From the NCBI RefSeq assembly GCF_025515205.1, contig NZ_JAOPFX010000003.1, positions 248,001 through 312,000 of the forward strand: a DNA stretch of 64,000 nt, in the 5' to 3' direction. Below the pieces are notes generated by a model. The model was not told the origin of the DNA, ran no database searches, and was given only the letters and a program-made list of their open reading frames with translations. Below are positions 8,377 to 17,003 of this stretch, in pieces. The stretch comes from Microbacterium fluvii (lineage in GTDB: Bacteria > Actinomycetota > Actinomycetes > Actinomycetales > Microbacteriaceae). A program made the translations under genes and the position numbers. The first letter of the stretch is position 1; each line of letters opens with the position of its first letter.

Positions 8377-11300
8377 CGGCCGTGCTGCGGCATCCGCTCG
8401 ACATCGCCGCGATCGCGCGCCCCGCCCGATCGGAGGCGCTGCTTCAGGCGCTCGCCGAGCGCGTCGTGATCGCCGACGGCGCGATGGGCACGATGCTGCA
8501 GCGGCACGATCCGACCCTCGACGACTACCAGCAGCTCGAGGGCTGCAACGAGATCCTCAACGTGTCGCGACCCGACATGATCGGCGAGATCCACGACGCC
8601 TACCTCGCCGTCGGCGTCGATGCCGTCGAGACCAACACGTTCGGGGCCAACTGGTCGAATCTGTCGGACTACGGCATCGACGACCGCATCGCCGAGCTCG
8701 CCGAGGCGGGCGCGCACATCGCCCGCGAGCGGGCGGAGGCCGCTGAGACGGCGGACGGGCGGATGCGGTGGGTGCTGGGTTCGATGGGTCCAGGCACCAA
8801 GCTGCCCTCGCTCGGGCACACGACCTACGAGCACCTCAAAGAGACCTTCGCGCTGCAGGCCGAGGGACTCATCGACGGCGGCGCCGACGCGTTCCTCGTC
8901 GAGACGAGCCAGGACCTGCTGCAGACGAAGGCGGCCGTCAACGGCTGCAAGCAGGCGATCGTCGCCCGCGGGGTGCGGCTGCCGATCTTCGTCGAGGTCA
9001 CCGTCGAGACCACGGGCACGATGCTCATGGGCTCAGAGATCGGCGCGGCGCTGACGGCGCTCGAGCCCCTCGGGGTCGACGCGATCGGTCTGAACTGCGC
9101 GACCGGGCCCGCCGAGATGAGCGAGCACCTGCGGCACCTCTCGCAGCATTCGCCCGTCACGATCGCGTGCATGCCCAACGCGGGGCTGCCGGTGCTGACC
9201 GCCGACGGCGCGCACTACCCGCTCTCGCCCGCCGAGCTCGCGACGGCGCACGAGCAGTTCGTCCGCGAGTTCGGCGTGGGCCTGGTCGGCGGATGCTGCG
9301 GCACGACGCCCGAGCACCTCGCTGCGGTCGTCGAACGGCTGCACGGCGGTGACGTTTCGTCTCGCGCCTACGGCGCTCGCTCAACGCCCGGGGGTGGGGA
9401 GCCGGGGGTCGCGTCGCTCTACCAGCACGTGTCGTTCGCGCAGGATGCGGCCTACCTCGCGATCGGCGAGCGCACGAACGCGAACGGCTCCAAGGCGTTC
9501 CGCGAGGCGATGCTCGATGAGCGCTGGGACGACTGCGTCGAGATCGCCCGCAACCAGATCCGCGTCGGGGCGCACCTGCTCGACGTGTGCGTCGACTACG
9601 TCGGCCGCGACGGTGTCGACGATGTGCGCGAGGTCGTCTCGCGGCTGGCCTCGGCATCCACTCTTCCCCTCGTGATCGACTCGACCGAGCCCGCCGTCAT
9701 CGGCGCGGGGCTCGCCCTCATCGGCGGGCGCCCCGTCGTCAACTCGGTCAACTACGAAGACGGCGATGGGCCGTCGAGCCGCTTCGGGCGCATCATGCCG
9801 CTGGTCAAAGAGCACGGCACGGCCGTCATCGCCCTGACGATCGACGAGCAGGGGCAGGCCCGCACCGCCGAAGACAAGCTGCGCATCGCCTCGCGGCTGG
9901 TCGACCAGCTCGTGGGCGAGTGGGGCATGCGCGTCGAGGACATCGTCGTCGACTGCCTGACCTTCCCGATCGCGACGGGCCAGGAAGAGACCCGCCGCGA
10001 CGGCATCGAGACGATCGAGGCGATCCGCGGGCTCGTCGCGAGATACCCCGGCATCAACACGACTCTCGGCGTCTCGAACGTGTCGTTCGGCCTCAACCCG
10101 GCCGCCCGCTCGGTGCTCAACTCGGTGTTCCTCAACGAGGCGCGCGAGGCGGGGCTGTCGTCGGCGATCGTGGATGCCGCCAAGATCGTGCCGCTCGCCT
10201 CCCTCCCCGACGAGCAGCGTCAGGTCGCGCTCGACCTCGTGTGGGACCGCCGCGAGTACGACGCCGACGGCAACCTCGTCTACGACCCGCTCGCCACGAT
10301 GCTCGACCTGTTCGCCGGGGTCGACACGGCGGCCCTGCGCGACCAGCGTGCGGCCGAGCTGGCCGCACTGCCGGTGGGTGAGCGCCTCGAGCGGCGCATC
10401 ATCGACGGCGAGCTCAAGGGTCTCGAGGCCGATCTCGACCTCGCCCGCGCCGGTGGGCTGAAGCCGCTCGAGATCATCAACGACCATCTGCTGGAGGGCA
10501 TGAAGGTCGTCGGCGAGCGCTTCGGCTCCGGCCAGATGCAGCTGCCCTTCGTGCTGCAGTCGGCGGAGGTCATGAAGACCGCCGTCGCCCTGCTCGAGCC
10601 GCACATGGAGAAGAGCGATTCGGCCGGCAAGGGCCGCATCGTGCTGGCGACCGTGCGCGGCGACGTGCACGACATCGGCAAGAATCTCGTCGACATCATC
10701 CTCACCAACAACGGCTACGAGGTGATCAACCTCGGCATCAAGCAGCCGATCGCCGACATCATCGCCGCTGCCGAAGAGCACGACGCCGATGTCATCGGCA
10801 TGAGCGGGCTGCTGGTCAAGTCCACGGTCGTCATGAAGGAGAACCTGCAGGAGCTGCAGTCCCGAGGGCTCGCGAAGCGCTGGCCGGTGCTGCTGGGCGG
10901 CGCAGCCCTCACCCGCGCCTACGTCGAAGACGACCTCGCGGGCCTGTTCGACGGCGAGGTGCGCTACGCGAAAGACGCCTTCGAGGGGCTGACGCTCATG
11001 GAGCCGCTCGTGCGCATCGCACGAGGCGAGGCGGCGGATGCCGTGGGCCTCCCGCCGCTGAAGAAGCGCATCCACCGAGCGGGCTCGCAGCTGACGCTCA
11101 CCGAGCCCGAGGCGATGCCGGCGCGCTCCGACGTGGCCGCCGACAACCCGGTGCCCGCACCGCCCTTCTGGGGCACCCGGATCGTGCGGGGGATCGCCCT
11201 GGCCGACTACGCCGCCTTCCTCGACGAGCGGGCGACCTTCATGGGTCAGTGGGGCCTCAAGCCCGGCCGCGGCGACGACGGCCTGTCGTACGAGCAGCTC

Positions 11301-12008
11301 GTCGAGACCGAGGGACGGCCTCGGCTGCGGTACTGGCTCGACCGGATCCTTTCGGAGGGCATGCTCGACGCATCCGTCGCCTACGGCTACTTCCCGGTGG
11401 TCTCCGACGGCGACGACCTCGTCGTGCTGCACCACGGCGACGACCCGTCGGGCGTGCTCGGGGTGCCGGGGCTGCTGGCCCCAGACGGCGGGTCGGGCGC
11501 GCTGGGCAGCGAGCGCCTGCGCTTCCACTTCCCGCGGCAGCGTCGCGACCGGCACCTGTGCCTGGCCGACTTCGTGCGCTCGCGCGACGCGGGGCAGGTC
11601 GACGTGCTGCCGGTGCAGCTGGTCACCGCGGGAGCCGCGATCGACGCCGTCACCGCGAAGCTCTTCGCCGAAGACAGGTACCGCGACTACTACGAGCTCA
11701 ACGGCCTCGTGATGCAGCTGACCGAGGCGCTCGCCGAGTTCTGGCACGCCCGCATCCGCTCGGAGCTCGGCTTCGCCGCCGAAGACCCGGCCGACACGGC
11801 GGGGCTGTTCAAGCTCGAGTACCGCGGTGCGCGCTTCTCGCTCGGTTACCCGGCGTGCCCCGACATGGAGGACCGCCGCAAGGTCGTCGGGCTGCTGCGC
11901 CCCGAGCGCATGGGCGTCGAGCTGAGCGAAGAGCTGCAGCTGCATCCCGAGCAGTCCACCGACGCGTTCGTCTTCCACCACCCCGAGGCGAAGTACTTCT
12001 CGGTCTGA
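8373..12008 (+). CDS. metH: Cobalamin-dependent methionine synthase
   Basis: This 1211-residue enzyme methylates homocysteine from methyltetrahydrofolate through cobalamin. All four modules are present: the homocysteine-binding barrel (residues about 20-325, zinc ligands in GLNCATG and GGCCGT), the folate-binding pterin domain (about 350-620), the cobalamin cap and Rossmann domain (about 665-890, with the lower ligand motif DVHDIGKN near 764), and the AdoMet reactivation domain (about 930-1205). The GTG start overlaps the preceding stop. The linker after the first barrel, residues about 326-344 (GDVSSRAYGARSTPGGGEPG), is encoded by a palindromic repeat also found in the ECF fusion gene 4 kb away. 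The frame stays intact, so the insertion appears tolerated. The requirement for B12 fits the possible vitamin transporter next door. Confidence 0.96.
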   Translation: MTAVLRHPLDIAAIARPARSEALLQALAERVVIADGAMGTMLQRHDPTLDDYQQLEGCNEILNVSRPDMIGEIHDAYLAVGVDAVETNTFGANWSNLSDYGIDDRIAELAEAGAHIARERAEAAETADGRMRWVLGSMGPGTKLPSLGHTTYEHLKETFALQAEGLIDGGADAFLVETSQDLLQTKAAVNGCKQAIVARGVRLPIFVEVTVETTGTMLMGSEIGAALTALEPLGVDAIGLNCATGPAEMSEHLRHLSQHSPVTIACMPNAGLPVLTADGAHYPLSPAELATAHEQFVREFGVGLVGGCCGTTPEHLAAVVERLHGGDVSSRAYGARSTPGGGEPGVASLYQHVSFAQDAAYLAIGERTNANGSKAFREAMLDERWDDCVEIARNQIRVGAHLLDVCVDYVGRDGVDDVREVVSRLASASTLPLVIDSTEPAVIGAGLALIGGRPVVNSVNYEDGDGPSSRFGRIMPLVKEHGTAVIALTIDEQGQARTAEDKLRIASRLVDQLVGEWGMRVEDIVVDCLTFPIATGQEETRRDGIETIEAIRGLVARYPGINTTLGVSNVSFGLNPAARSVLNSVFLNEAREAGLSSAIVDAAKIVPLASLPDEQRQVALDLVWDRREYDADGNLVYDPLATMLDLFAGVDTAALRDQRAAELAALPVGERLERRIIDGELKGLEADLDLARAGGLKPLEIINDHLLEGMKVVGERFGSGQMQLPFVLQSAEVMKTAVALLEPHMEKSDSAGKGRIVLATVRGDVHDIGKNLVDIILTNNGYEVINLGIKQPIADIIAAAEEHDADVIGMSGLLVKSTVVMKENLQELQSRGLAKRWPVLLGGAALTRAYVEDDLAGLFDGEVRYAKDAFEGLTLMEPLVRIARGEAADAVGLPPLKKRIHRAGSQLTLTEPEAMPARSDVAADNPVPAPPFWGTRIVRGIALADYAAFLDERATFMGQWGLKPGRGDDGLSYEQLVETEGRPRLRYWLDRILSEGMLDASVAYGYFPVVSDGDDLVVLHHGDDPSGVLGVPGLLAPDGGSGALGSERLRFHFPRQRRDRHLCLADFVRSRDAGQVDVLPVQLVTAGAAIDAVTAKLFAEDRYRDYYELNGLVMQLTEALAEFWHARIRSELGFAAEDPADTAGLFKLEYRGARFSLGYPACPDMEDRRKVVGLLRPERMGVELSEELQLHPEQSTDAFVFHHPEAKYFSV
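9351..9394. repeat. Palindromic repeat element captured inside metH
   Basis: The bases GTTTCGTCTCGC (from 9354) and GCTCGCTCAACGCCCGGGGG (ending 9394) flank a seven- to nine-base variable middle. The same two blocks occur at 13261-13426. The copy lies exactly in the linker between the homocysteine and folate domains of MetH and keeps the frame. It is probably a member of a dispersed lineage-specific repeat family. Confidence 0.8.
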
Positions 12009-12015
12009 GACCCGC

Positions 12016-12441
12016 TCAGGGCGACCAGCGCACCGCGGTGTCGCAGAAGACGGTCCCCGTGGCGGCGCGATCCTGCGCGCACGCGCCGTCGACGAGATCC
12101 CGGTCGCCGACGGATTCGGTGAGCACGACGTCGACGTCGACGACGTCGTTGCCCTGGCAGTCCGCCGCCTGGTCGCCGTTGGGCGCGGCATCCACCCGGA
12201 TGACGATGCGGTCGGGTTCATAGGCGATCACGGGCTCGAGCAGCTCACCGGTGACGCCGCTCGCGCATTCCAGGCGGCTCGCGCCGATCGTCAGCGAGGT
12301 GCTCGCCGAGGTCACCGCGGAGCGGAGCTCCCACGTGGCGGGGTCGCCCTCGGTCGTGCTGCACGCCGTGCACACCCCGACAGCCAGGATCGCGAAGAGC
12401 AGTGCGCAGGGCCGGCGGAGGTCGATGCGCGTGGCGGGCAT
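12016..12441 (-). CDS. Putative secreted lipoprotein of unknown function
   Basis: This is a 141-residue protein with a basic N-terminus, a hydrophobic core (ALLFAILAVGV) and a candidate lipobox cysteine at residue 27 (CTAC; the -3 residue is unusual). The mature part is acidic and has six cysteines, counting the lipobox one, that could form disulfides outside the cell. No known domain is recognised. A TAGGGT hexamer (12448-12453) ends six bases from the ATG, predicting a leaderless mRNA. The gene is convergent with metH, with seven bases between the stops, and directly downstream of the ECF fusion gene on the same strand. Confidence 0.75.
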   Translation of the reverse strand: MPATRIDLRRPCALLFAILAVGVCTACSTTEGDPATWELRSAVTSASTSLTIGASRLECASGVTGELLEPVIAYEPDRIVIRVDAAPNGDQAADCQGNDVVDVDVVLTESVGDRDLVDGACAQDRAATGTVFCDTAVRWSP

Positions 12442-12450
12442 GGCCCGACC

Positions 12451-15400
12451 CTACGGCCGATGCGACGCGGTCGCCAGGACTGTGTGGTCCGGTTCCACGG
12501 CGGATGCCGGCGCCACCGGCTTCGCCCGGCGCAGCGCCGCGAGCACGGGGCGGCCGACCACGATGAGGCCGATGACCGTCGTGACGGCGCGAAGGGTGTC
12601 CCAGGTGAGCGTGGAGGTCACGAGGGAGTAGACGAGGAAGTTCGCGAGGTTCTCGCCGACAGATCCGCCGGGGACGTAGGAGATGCTCGTGTCGGCGCCC
12701 ACCGCGAACGGCCAGAACCACATGTTCATGATGAGGCCGAACGCGTACGAGCCGACCACGCCGTAGGCGCACAGCATCCCGATCTCCGCCCAGCCCCGCA
12801 CGCGTCGGGGGAGCAGTCCCGCACCGGCGCCGATCCAGCCGCACGCGAACATCTGGAACGGCAGCCACGGACCGACTCCGCCCCAGACGACCGCCGACAG
12901 CAGGATGGATGCCGCACCCACCAGCAGCCCGAAGCGCGGGCCGTAGGCACGGCCGGCCAGGATCAGCAGCACGAACAGCGCCTCGACCCCGCCGACGCCG
13001 GTGCCGACGATGCGGATGGCCGCGCCGATCGCGGCCAGCACGGCCAGAAGGGCGAGGGTGTGCGCCGAGCGCACCGAGCCGTCGAGAAGGGCGAGCACCA
13101 GCACGACGGCCACGGGTGCGAGCGCGAGGGCGATGTAGGGCACGGCGGCGTGCGCCTGCGCCGGAACCGCGATCGCGACGAGGGGCCACAGGAAGGCGGT
13201 GGCTGCCGCGAGGTTCGCCGCGACGAGGGCGAGGGTGCGCCAGGAGGGGCGTGCGGGTCGCGACGTTTCGTCTCGCTGCGCTCGGGAGGCGTCCGGACGT
13301 GGCGACGTCTCGTCTCGCTGCGCTCGCTCAACGCCCGGGGGTTGCGTTTCGTCTCGCTGCGCTCGGGAGGTGCCCGACTTGTGCTCCCCGGGCGTTGAGC
13401 GAGGAGCGAAGCGACGAGACGAAACGTGCTGTGCCTGCTCCACGACCCCGCCCTCGATCGGCAGCACGCGATCCGCGAGAGCCGCGGCGAGTTCCGCTTC
13501 GTGCGTGGCGAGCACGACGGCGGTCCCCGCATCCGCCTGCGCGACGATCGACCCCGCGACCAGGTCGCGCGCGGCCGCGTCGAGCCCGCGCGTCGGCTCG
13601 TCGATCAGCAGCACGCGGGGCAGGTGCGCCGTCTGCAGCGCGATCGCGAGGCACCGACGCTCGCCGACCGAGAGATCGCGCGGATGCTGTGCGAGCCGCC
13701 GCGCGAACCCGGCGCCGTGCGGGTCGAGGCCGAGCAGGGCTGCGAAGCGCTCCGCAGTGTCGGGCACCGAGGCGCCTCCCGCAAGCGCGCCTCGACGGGC
13801 ACCTCTACCGCTGCCGGTGCCGCGGGGTGCGACCCGGTGGGCGCTGCGGGCGGCGCGATCGGCGTGCCGGCACTCGGCGGCGACCGTGTCGCGCACGAAC
13901 AGGTCGTCGGAGGCATCGGGCACGAGCGCGATCGCCCGATCACGCCAGTCTGCGCGCCGGCCGCCGACCTGCACGGCGTCATCGCTGTCGGCGAGGGCGA
14001 TCGCGGCCAGCAGGCTCGACTTGCCGGCGCCGTTGGGCCCGGTCAGGGCGACGATCTGGCCGGCGTTCACCGCCAGCGCGGCATCCGCGACCGCGACGGT
14101 GTCGCCGTGGCGCACCGTGAGGCCGCGCACCTCGAGCACCGCCCGGGCCGTCGCGGCCGCCGAGGCGGCCGCAGTCTCGCCCTCGGCGCGTCCATTACTC
14201 CTCCTGGTCGATGCCGCGGAGGGCCATTCGGTCCGGATCGGGCCGCTCGCCCCGGTCTCAGGAGGAGTTGTGTCCGCCCCGAGCTCTGAGACCGAGTCCG
14301 CACGCACCACCCCTTCCGAAATGAGCAGCACCTCGTCGGCGATCCCGGCGAGCGCCGCCGTGCGGTGCTCGGCCACCACGACGCACATGCCGGCCTCGTG
14401 CGCGAGGGCGTCGAGCAGCGCCACGATACGGGCGCGGGCGGCGATGTCGAGGTCGGCCAGCGGCTCGTCGACCAGCAGCAGGATCGGCTGCTCCACGATC
14501 GCCGCCGCGATTGCGACGAGAGTCGCCTGACCCGCCGACAGCCCCCGAACGGGCCTGTCGAGCAGCTCGACGATCCCGACCCGCTCGGCGACCTCGGCCA
14601 CGCGCGCCTCGGCGATCACCGGCGCGACTCCTCGCAGCTCCAGCGCGAGCCCGACCTCGTCGCGCACCCGCTCCGTCGCGAACGCGTCGCGCGGATGCTG
14701 CAGCACGACCCCGACCGTGCGCGACGTGTCGCGGGGCGGCACCGTCTGGCGGTCGAGCCCGACCACCCGCATCCGTCCGGTCAGCCACCCGCCGTCCACT
14801 TGCGAGTGCAGCCCCGCGAGGGCGCGCAGCAGCGTCGACTTGCCCGAGCCGGTGGGGCCGGCCAGCAGCACCAGGCGGCCGGTGCCGAGCGACACGTCGT
14901 CGACCGCCACGGTCGGTGACGCGGCGAACCCCGCCGACACCCCCCGCAGCTCCACGGGGTGGTCGCAGTCGCCCTCGCGCGCGCTGCCGGCGTAGCCGCG
15001 CAGCTCGAGGGCCGCGGCCACCGCGGTCGCGCGCTCGAGCGTGCGCTCCAGCACCGGCGCGAGCACGCGCACCCCGCCCCGCTCGCCGCGCAGCCGCCGC
15101 GCGAAGCGTGCCGAGCGCACGGCGTCGGCGAGAGCGGGCAGGGTCGCCCAGGCGATCGACAGCATCCGCGCGACGCCGCGCAGCGGCCCCCGCCGCGCGC
15201 CGCGCGCGATGAGCCGCGGCACGTCGACCAGCGCGTTGAGCACCCCGAACGCGAGGATCGTCGCGGCGATCGGCACGGCGCTGACCGCCGCCGTCCACAC
15301 GCCGTCCAGCGTCGCGGGCCCGAGCAGCTCGACATGCGCGAACGGTGCGGGCAGGCGCAGCACCGGCATCGGCAGCAGCACGAGTCCGCCGCCGTCGGCT

Positions 15401-15492
15401 CCGTGGAACAGCACCCGGTAGACGACCCGCACGACGATGAAGCCCGCCGCCAGCGCGGCGGCGGGCTTCAGTGCCGAGGGGCGCAGGCTCAT
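12451..15492 (-). CDS. Single-chain ECF-type vitamin transporter (EcfT-EcfA-EcfA-EcfS fusion)
   Basis: One 1013-residue protein appears to hold a whole energy-coupling-factor importer. Residues 1-165 resemble EcfT (membrane helices and the arginine-rich coupling segment ARFARRLRGERGG). Residues 178-400 are a first ATPase (Walker A GPTGSGKST, Q-loop LQHP, signature LSAGQ, Walker B LLLVDEPLADLD, H-loop AEHR). Residues 451-690 are a second ATPase (TGPNGAGKSS, LSVGE, VLLIDEPTRGLD, ATHE). Residues 749-990 are a six-helix substrate-binding membrane module with GPWLPFQMFACGWIGAGAG. The linker at 688-748 is built from dispersed repeats. The start is the ATG at 15492, which overlaps the end of the lipoprotein gene by four bases. 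Substrate is not proven; the DUF4430-like partner and metH nearby suggest a cobalamin-type compound. Confidence 0.85.
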   Translation of the reverse strand: MSLRPSALKPAAALAAGFIVVRVVYRVLFHGADGGGLVLLPMPVLRLPAPFAHVELLGPATLDGVWTAAVSAVPIAATILAFGVLNALVDVPRLIARGARRGPLRGVARMLSIAWATLPALADAVRSARFARRLRGERGGVRVLAPVLERTLERATAVAAALELRGYAGSAREGDCDHPVELRGVSAGFAASPTVAVDDVSLGTGRLVLLAGPTGSGKSTLLRALAGLHSQVDGGWLTGRMRVVGLDRQTVPPRDTSRTVGVVLQHPRDAFATERVRDEVGLALELRGVAPVIAEARVAEVAERVGIVELLDRPVRGLSAGQATLVAIAAAIVEQPILLLVDEPLADLDIAARARIVALLDALAHEAGMCVVVAEHRTAALAGIADEVLLISEGVVRADSVSELGADTTPPETGASGPIRTEWPSAASTRRSNGRAEGETAAASAAATARAVLEVRGLTVRHGDTVAVADAALAVNAGQIVALTGPNGAGKSSLLAAIALADSDDAVQVGGRRADWRDRAIALVPDASDDLFVRDTVAAECRHADRAARSAHRVAPRGTGSGRGARRGALAGGASVPDTAERFAALLGLDPHGAGFARRLAQHPRDLSVGERRCLAIALQTAHLPRVLLIDEPTRGLDAAARDLVAGSIVAQADAGTAVVLATHEAELAAALADRVLPIEGGVVEQAQHVSSRRFAPRSTPGEHKSGTSRAQRDETQPPGVERAQRDETSPRPDASRAQRDETSRPARPSWRTLALVAANLAAATAFLWPLVAIAVPAQAHAAVPYIALALAPVAVVLVLALLDGSVRSAHTLALLAVLAAIGAAIRIVGTGVGGVEALFVLLILAGRAYGPRFGLLVGAASILLSAVVWGGVGPWLPFQMFACGWIGAGAGLLPRRVRGWAEIGMLCAYGVVGSYAFGLIMNMWFWPFAVGADTSISYVPGGSVGENLANFLVYSLVTSTLTWDTLRAVTTVIGLIVVGRPVLAALRRAKPVAPASAVEPDHTVLATASHRP
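13261..13426. repeat. Cluster of palindromic repeats encoding the ECF linker
   Basis: Three direct copies of a GTTTCGTCTCGCTGCGCTCG-type unit (13265-13284, 13307-13326, 13346-13365) are followed by an inverted copy (13386-13426). CAACGCCCGGGG near 13329-13340 and CCCCGGGCGTTG at 13387-13398 are reverse complements. The block lies inside the ECF fusion gene, remains in frame, and is translated on the minus strand into repeated RAQRDET peptides between the second ATPase and the S module. Confidence 0.85.
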
Positions 15493-16034
15493 GACGCGGG
15501 GGCTGCGGGCTCCCCGTCGAGGGTGAACAGCAGCTCGAGGCTGTCGCCGGGCTCGACCTGCAGCGTCGACAGGCCCTCTTCGGCATAGCCCCACTCGCCG
15601 CCCGCGGGCTTGACCCACAGCGACCAGTAGGCGAAGGCGGCCGGCATCGAGGCGCACTCCTCGACATAGGCGGGATCTTCCGTCGAGCCCACCGGCTCGG
15701 TCGCCGACGGCAGGCCGTTCACGCGGCAGACCACCTGGTCGCCGTACTCGTCGGTGCCCTCGGTCTCGACGCCGGTCGCGGCAAGCACGTCGGCGGCGGC
15801 GATCGTCGCCTCGGCGGGCACGCAGTACTGGGCGTCCGCTCCGCCGGCCAGAGCCGACGAATCGACGACGAAGGTCACGCCCTCGTCGCCCGCGCAGGGG
15901 GCGCTGGTCGGAGCGGCGGTCTCTTCGGCGGCGCTGCTGCCCGGCTGGGCCGTCGTGGTCGAAGAGCACGCGGCGAGACTGAGGGCGAGCGCCGCGGCGG
16001 CGGCGAGGGCGAGGATGCGGGGCGTCGAAGTCAC
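15489..16034 (-). CDS. DUF4430/transcobalamin-C-like lipoprotein
   Basis: This is a 181-residue lipoprotein with a signal peptide ending in the lipobox LAAC (Cys23), a threonine/serine/alanine-rich spacer, and a globular part. The C-terminal half (WSLWVKPAGGEWGYAEEGLSTLQVEPGDSLELLF) matches the pattern of DUF4430, a domain related to the C-terminal part of transcobalamin that is often found next to ECF transporters. The GTG at 16034 is chosen because a TACGCT -10 hexamer at 16041-16046 ends six bases before it, predicting a leaderless mRNA. The stop overlaps the ECF fusion start by four bases, so the two form an operon. It is likely a surface capture protein for that importer; this role is inferred. 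Confidence 0.75.
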   Translation of the reverse strand: MTSTPRILALAAAAALALSLAACSSTTTAQPGSSAAEETAAPTSAPCAGDEGVTFVVDSSALAGGADAQYCVPAEATIAAADVLAATGVETEGTDEYGDQVVCRVNGLPSATEPVGSTEDPAYVEECASMPAAFAYWSLWVKPAGGEWGYAEEGLSTLQVEPGDSLELLFTLDGEPAAPAS

Positions 16035-16099
16035 CGATCCAGCGTAGGGCGCCGCATCCACCGCCGTCGCCTCGATGACGGCGCGCGTAGGCTGGGGCG

Positions 16100-17002
16100 G
16101 TGAGCGTATCCGAGCTGTTCGACCCGTCCGAATGGGTGCTCGCGCCCGGCGCCGAGGCCTTCACCGACATCACGGCGCACGTCTCGCCCGATGGGCGCAT
16201 CGCCCGCATCGCGTTCGACCGCCCCGAGGTGCGCAACGCCTTCCGCCCGCACACCGTCGACGAGCTGTATCGGGCGCTCGATGCCGCCAGGCAGGACACG
16301 AGGATCGGCGTCGTGCTGCTCACCGGCAACGGTCCGAGCCCGAAAGACGGCGGCTGGGCGTTCTGCTCGGGCGGCGACCAGCGCATCCGCGGGCGCGACG
16401 GCTACAAGTACAGCGACGACGAGGCATCCGTCGCCGATCCCGGCCGGGCGGGGCGCCTGCACATCCTCGAGGTGCAGCGACTCATCCGCTTCATGCCCAA
16501 GGTCGTCATCGCCGTGATCCCCGGGTGGGCGGCAGGGGGCGGGCACTCGCTGCACGTCGTGTGCGACCTATCGATCGCGAGCGCCGAGCACGGCCGGTTC
16601 AAGCAGACCGACGCGGATGTCGGCTCGTTCGACGCCGGCTACGGCTCGGCCTACATGGCGCGCCAGGTCGGGCAGAAGTTCGCACGCGAGGTCTTCTTCC
16701 TCGCCGAGGAGTATTCCGCCCAGCGCGCCTACGAGATGGGCGCCGTCAACCGCGTCGTGCCGCACGCCGACCTCGAGCGCGAGGCGATCGCGATGGCGCG
16801 CACGATCCTGACGAAGTCGCCCACGGCGATCCGCATGCTGAAGTTCGCCTTCAACGCCGTCGACGACGGCCTGGTGGGCCAGCAGGTGTTCGCCGGCGAG
16901 GCCACCCGCCTCGCGTACGGAACCGATGAGGCCGTCGAGGGGCGCGATGCGTTCCTCCAGAAGCGGGAGCCGGACTGGTCGGCGTCGCCCTGGCTGTACT
17001 GA
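16100..17002 (+). CDS. menB: 1,4-dihydroxy-2-naphthoyl-CoA synthase
   Basis: This 300-residue crotonase-fold enzyme closes the second ring of menaquinone from o-succinylbenzoyl-CoA. The diagnostic MenB segment GGWAFCSGGDQRIRGRDGY is present, with the oxyanion-hole glycines near GWAAGGGHSLH and the aspartate/tyrosine pair in FDAGYGSAYMARQVG. A TAGGCT -10 box (16088-16093) ends six bases before the GTG start, so the mRNA is probably leaderless. It is divergent from the lipoprotein-ECF operon with about 65 bases between starts. menE begins two bases after its stop, so the two are co-transcribed. Confidence 0.95.
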   Translation: MSVSELFDPSEWVLAPGAEAFTDITAHVSPDGRIARIAFDRPEVRNAFRPHTVDELYRALDAARQDTRIGVVLLTGNGPSPKDGGWAFCSGGDQRIRGRDGYKYSDDEASVADPGRAGRLHILEVQRLIRFMPKVVIAVIPGWAAGGGHSLHVVCDLSIASAEHGRFKQTDADVGSFDAGYGSAYMARQVGQKFAREVFFLAEEYSAQRAYEMGAVNRVVPHADLEREAIAMARTILTKSPTAIRMLKFAFNAVDDGLVGQQVFAGEATRLAYGTDEAVEGRDAFLQKREPDWSASPWLY

Positions 17003-17003
17003 C

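Noticed and set aside
8300-8380. Cobalamin riboswitch upstream of metH
   Set aside because: metH overlaps the preceding gene by four bases, leaving no room for a riboswitch, and no B12-box pattern was seen.
16035-16099. Cobalamin riboswitch upstream of the lipoprotein-ECF operon
   Set aside because: Only 65 bases separate the divergent starts and both genes appear leaderless, so a leader RNA does not fit.
12451-16386. Extension of the ECF fusion frame upstream of 15492
   Set aside because: The extra N-terminal residues would overlap the lipoprotein and menB in other frames. The ATG at 15492 overlaps the lipoprotein stop in the normal operon manner.
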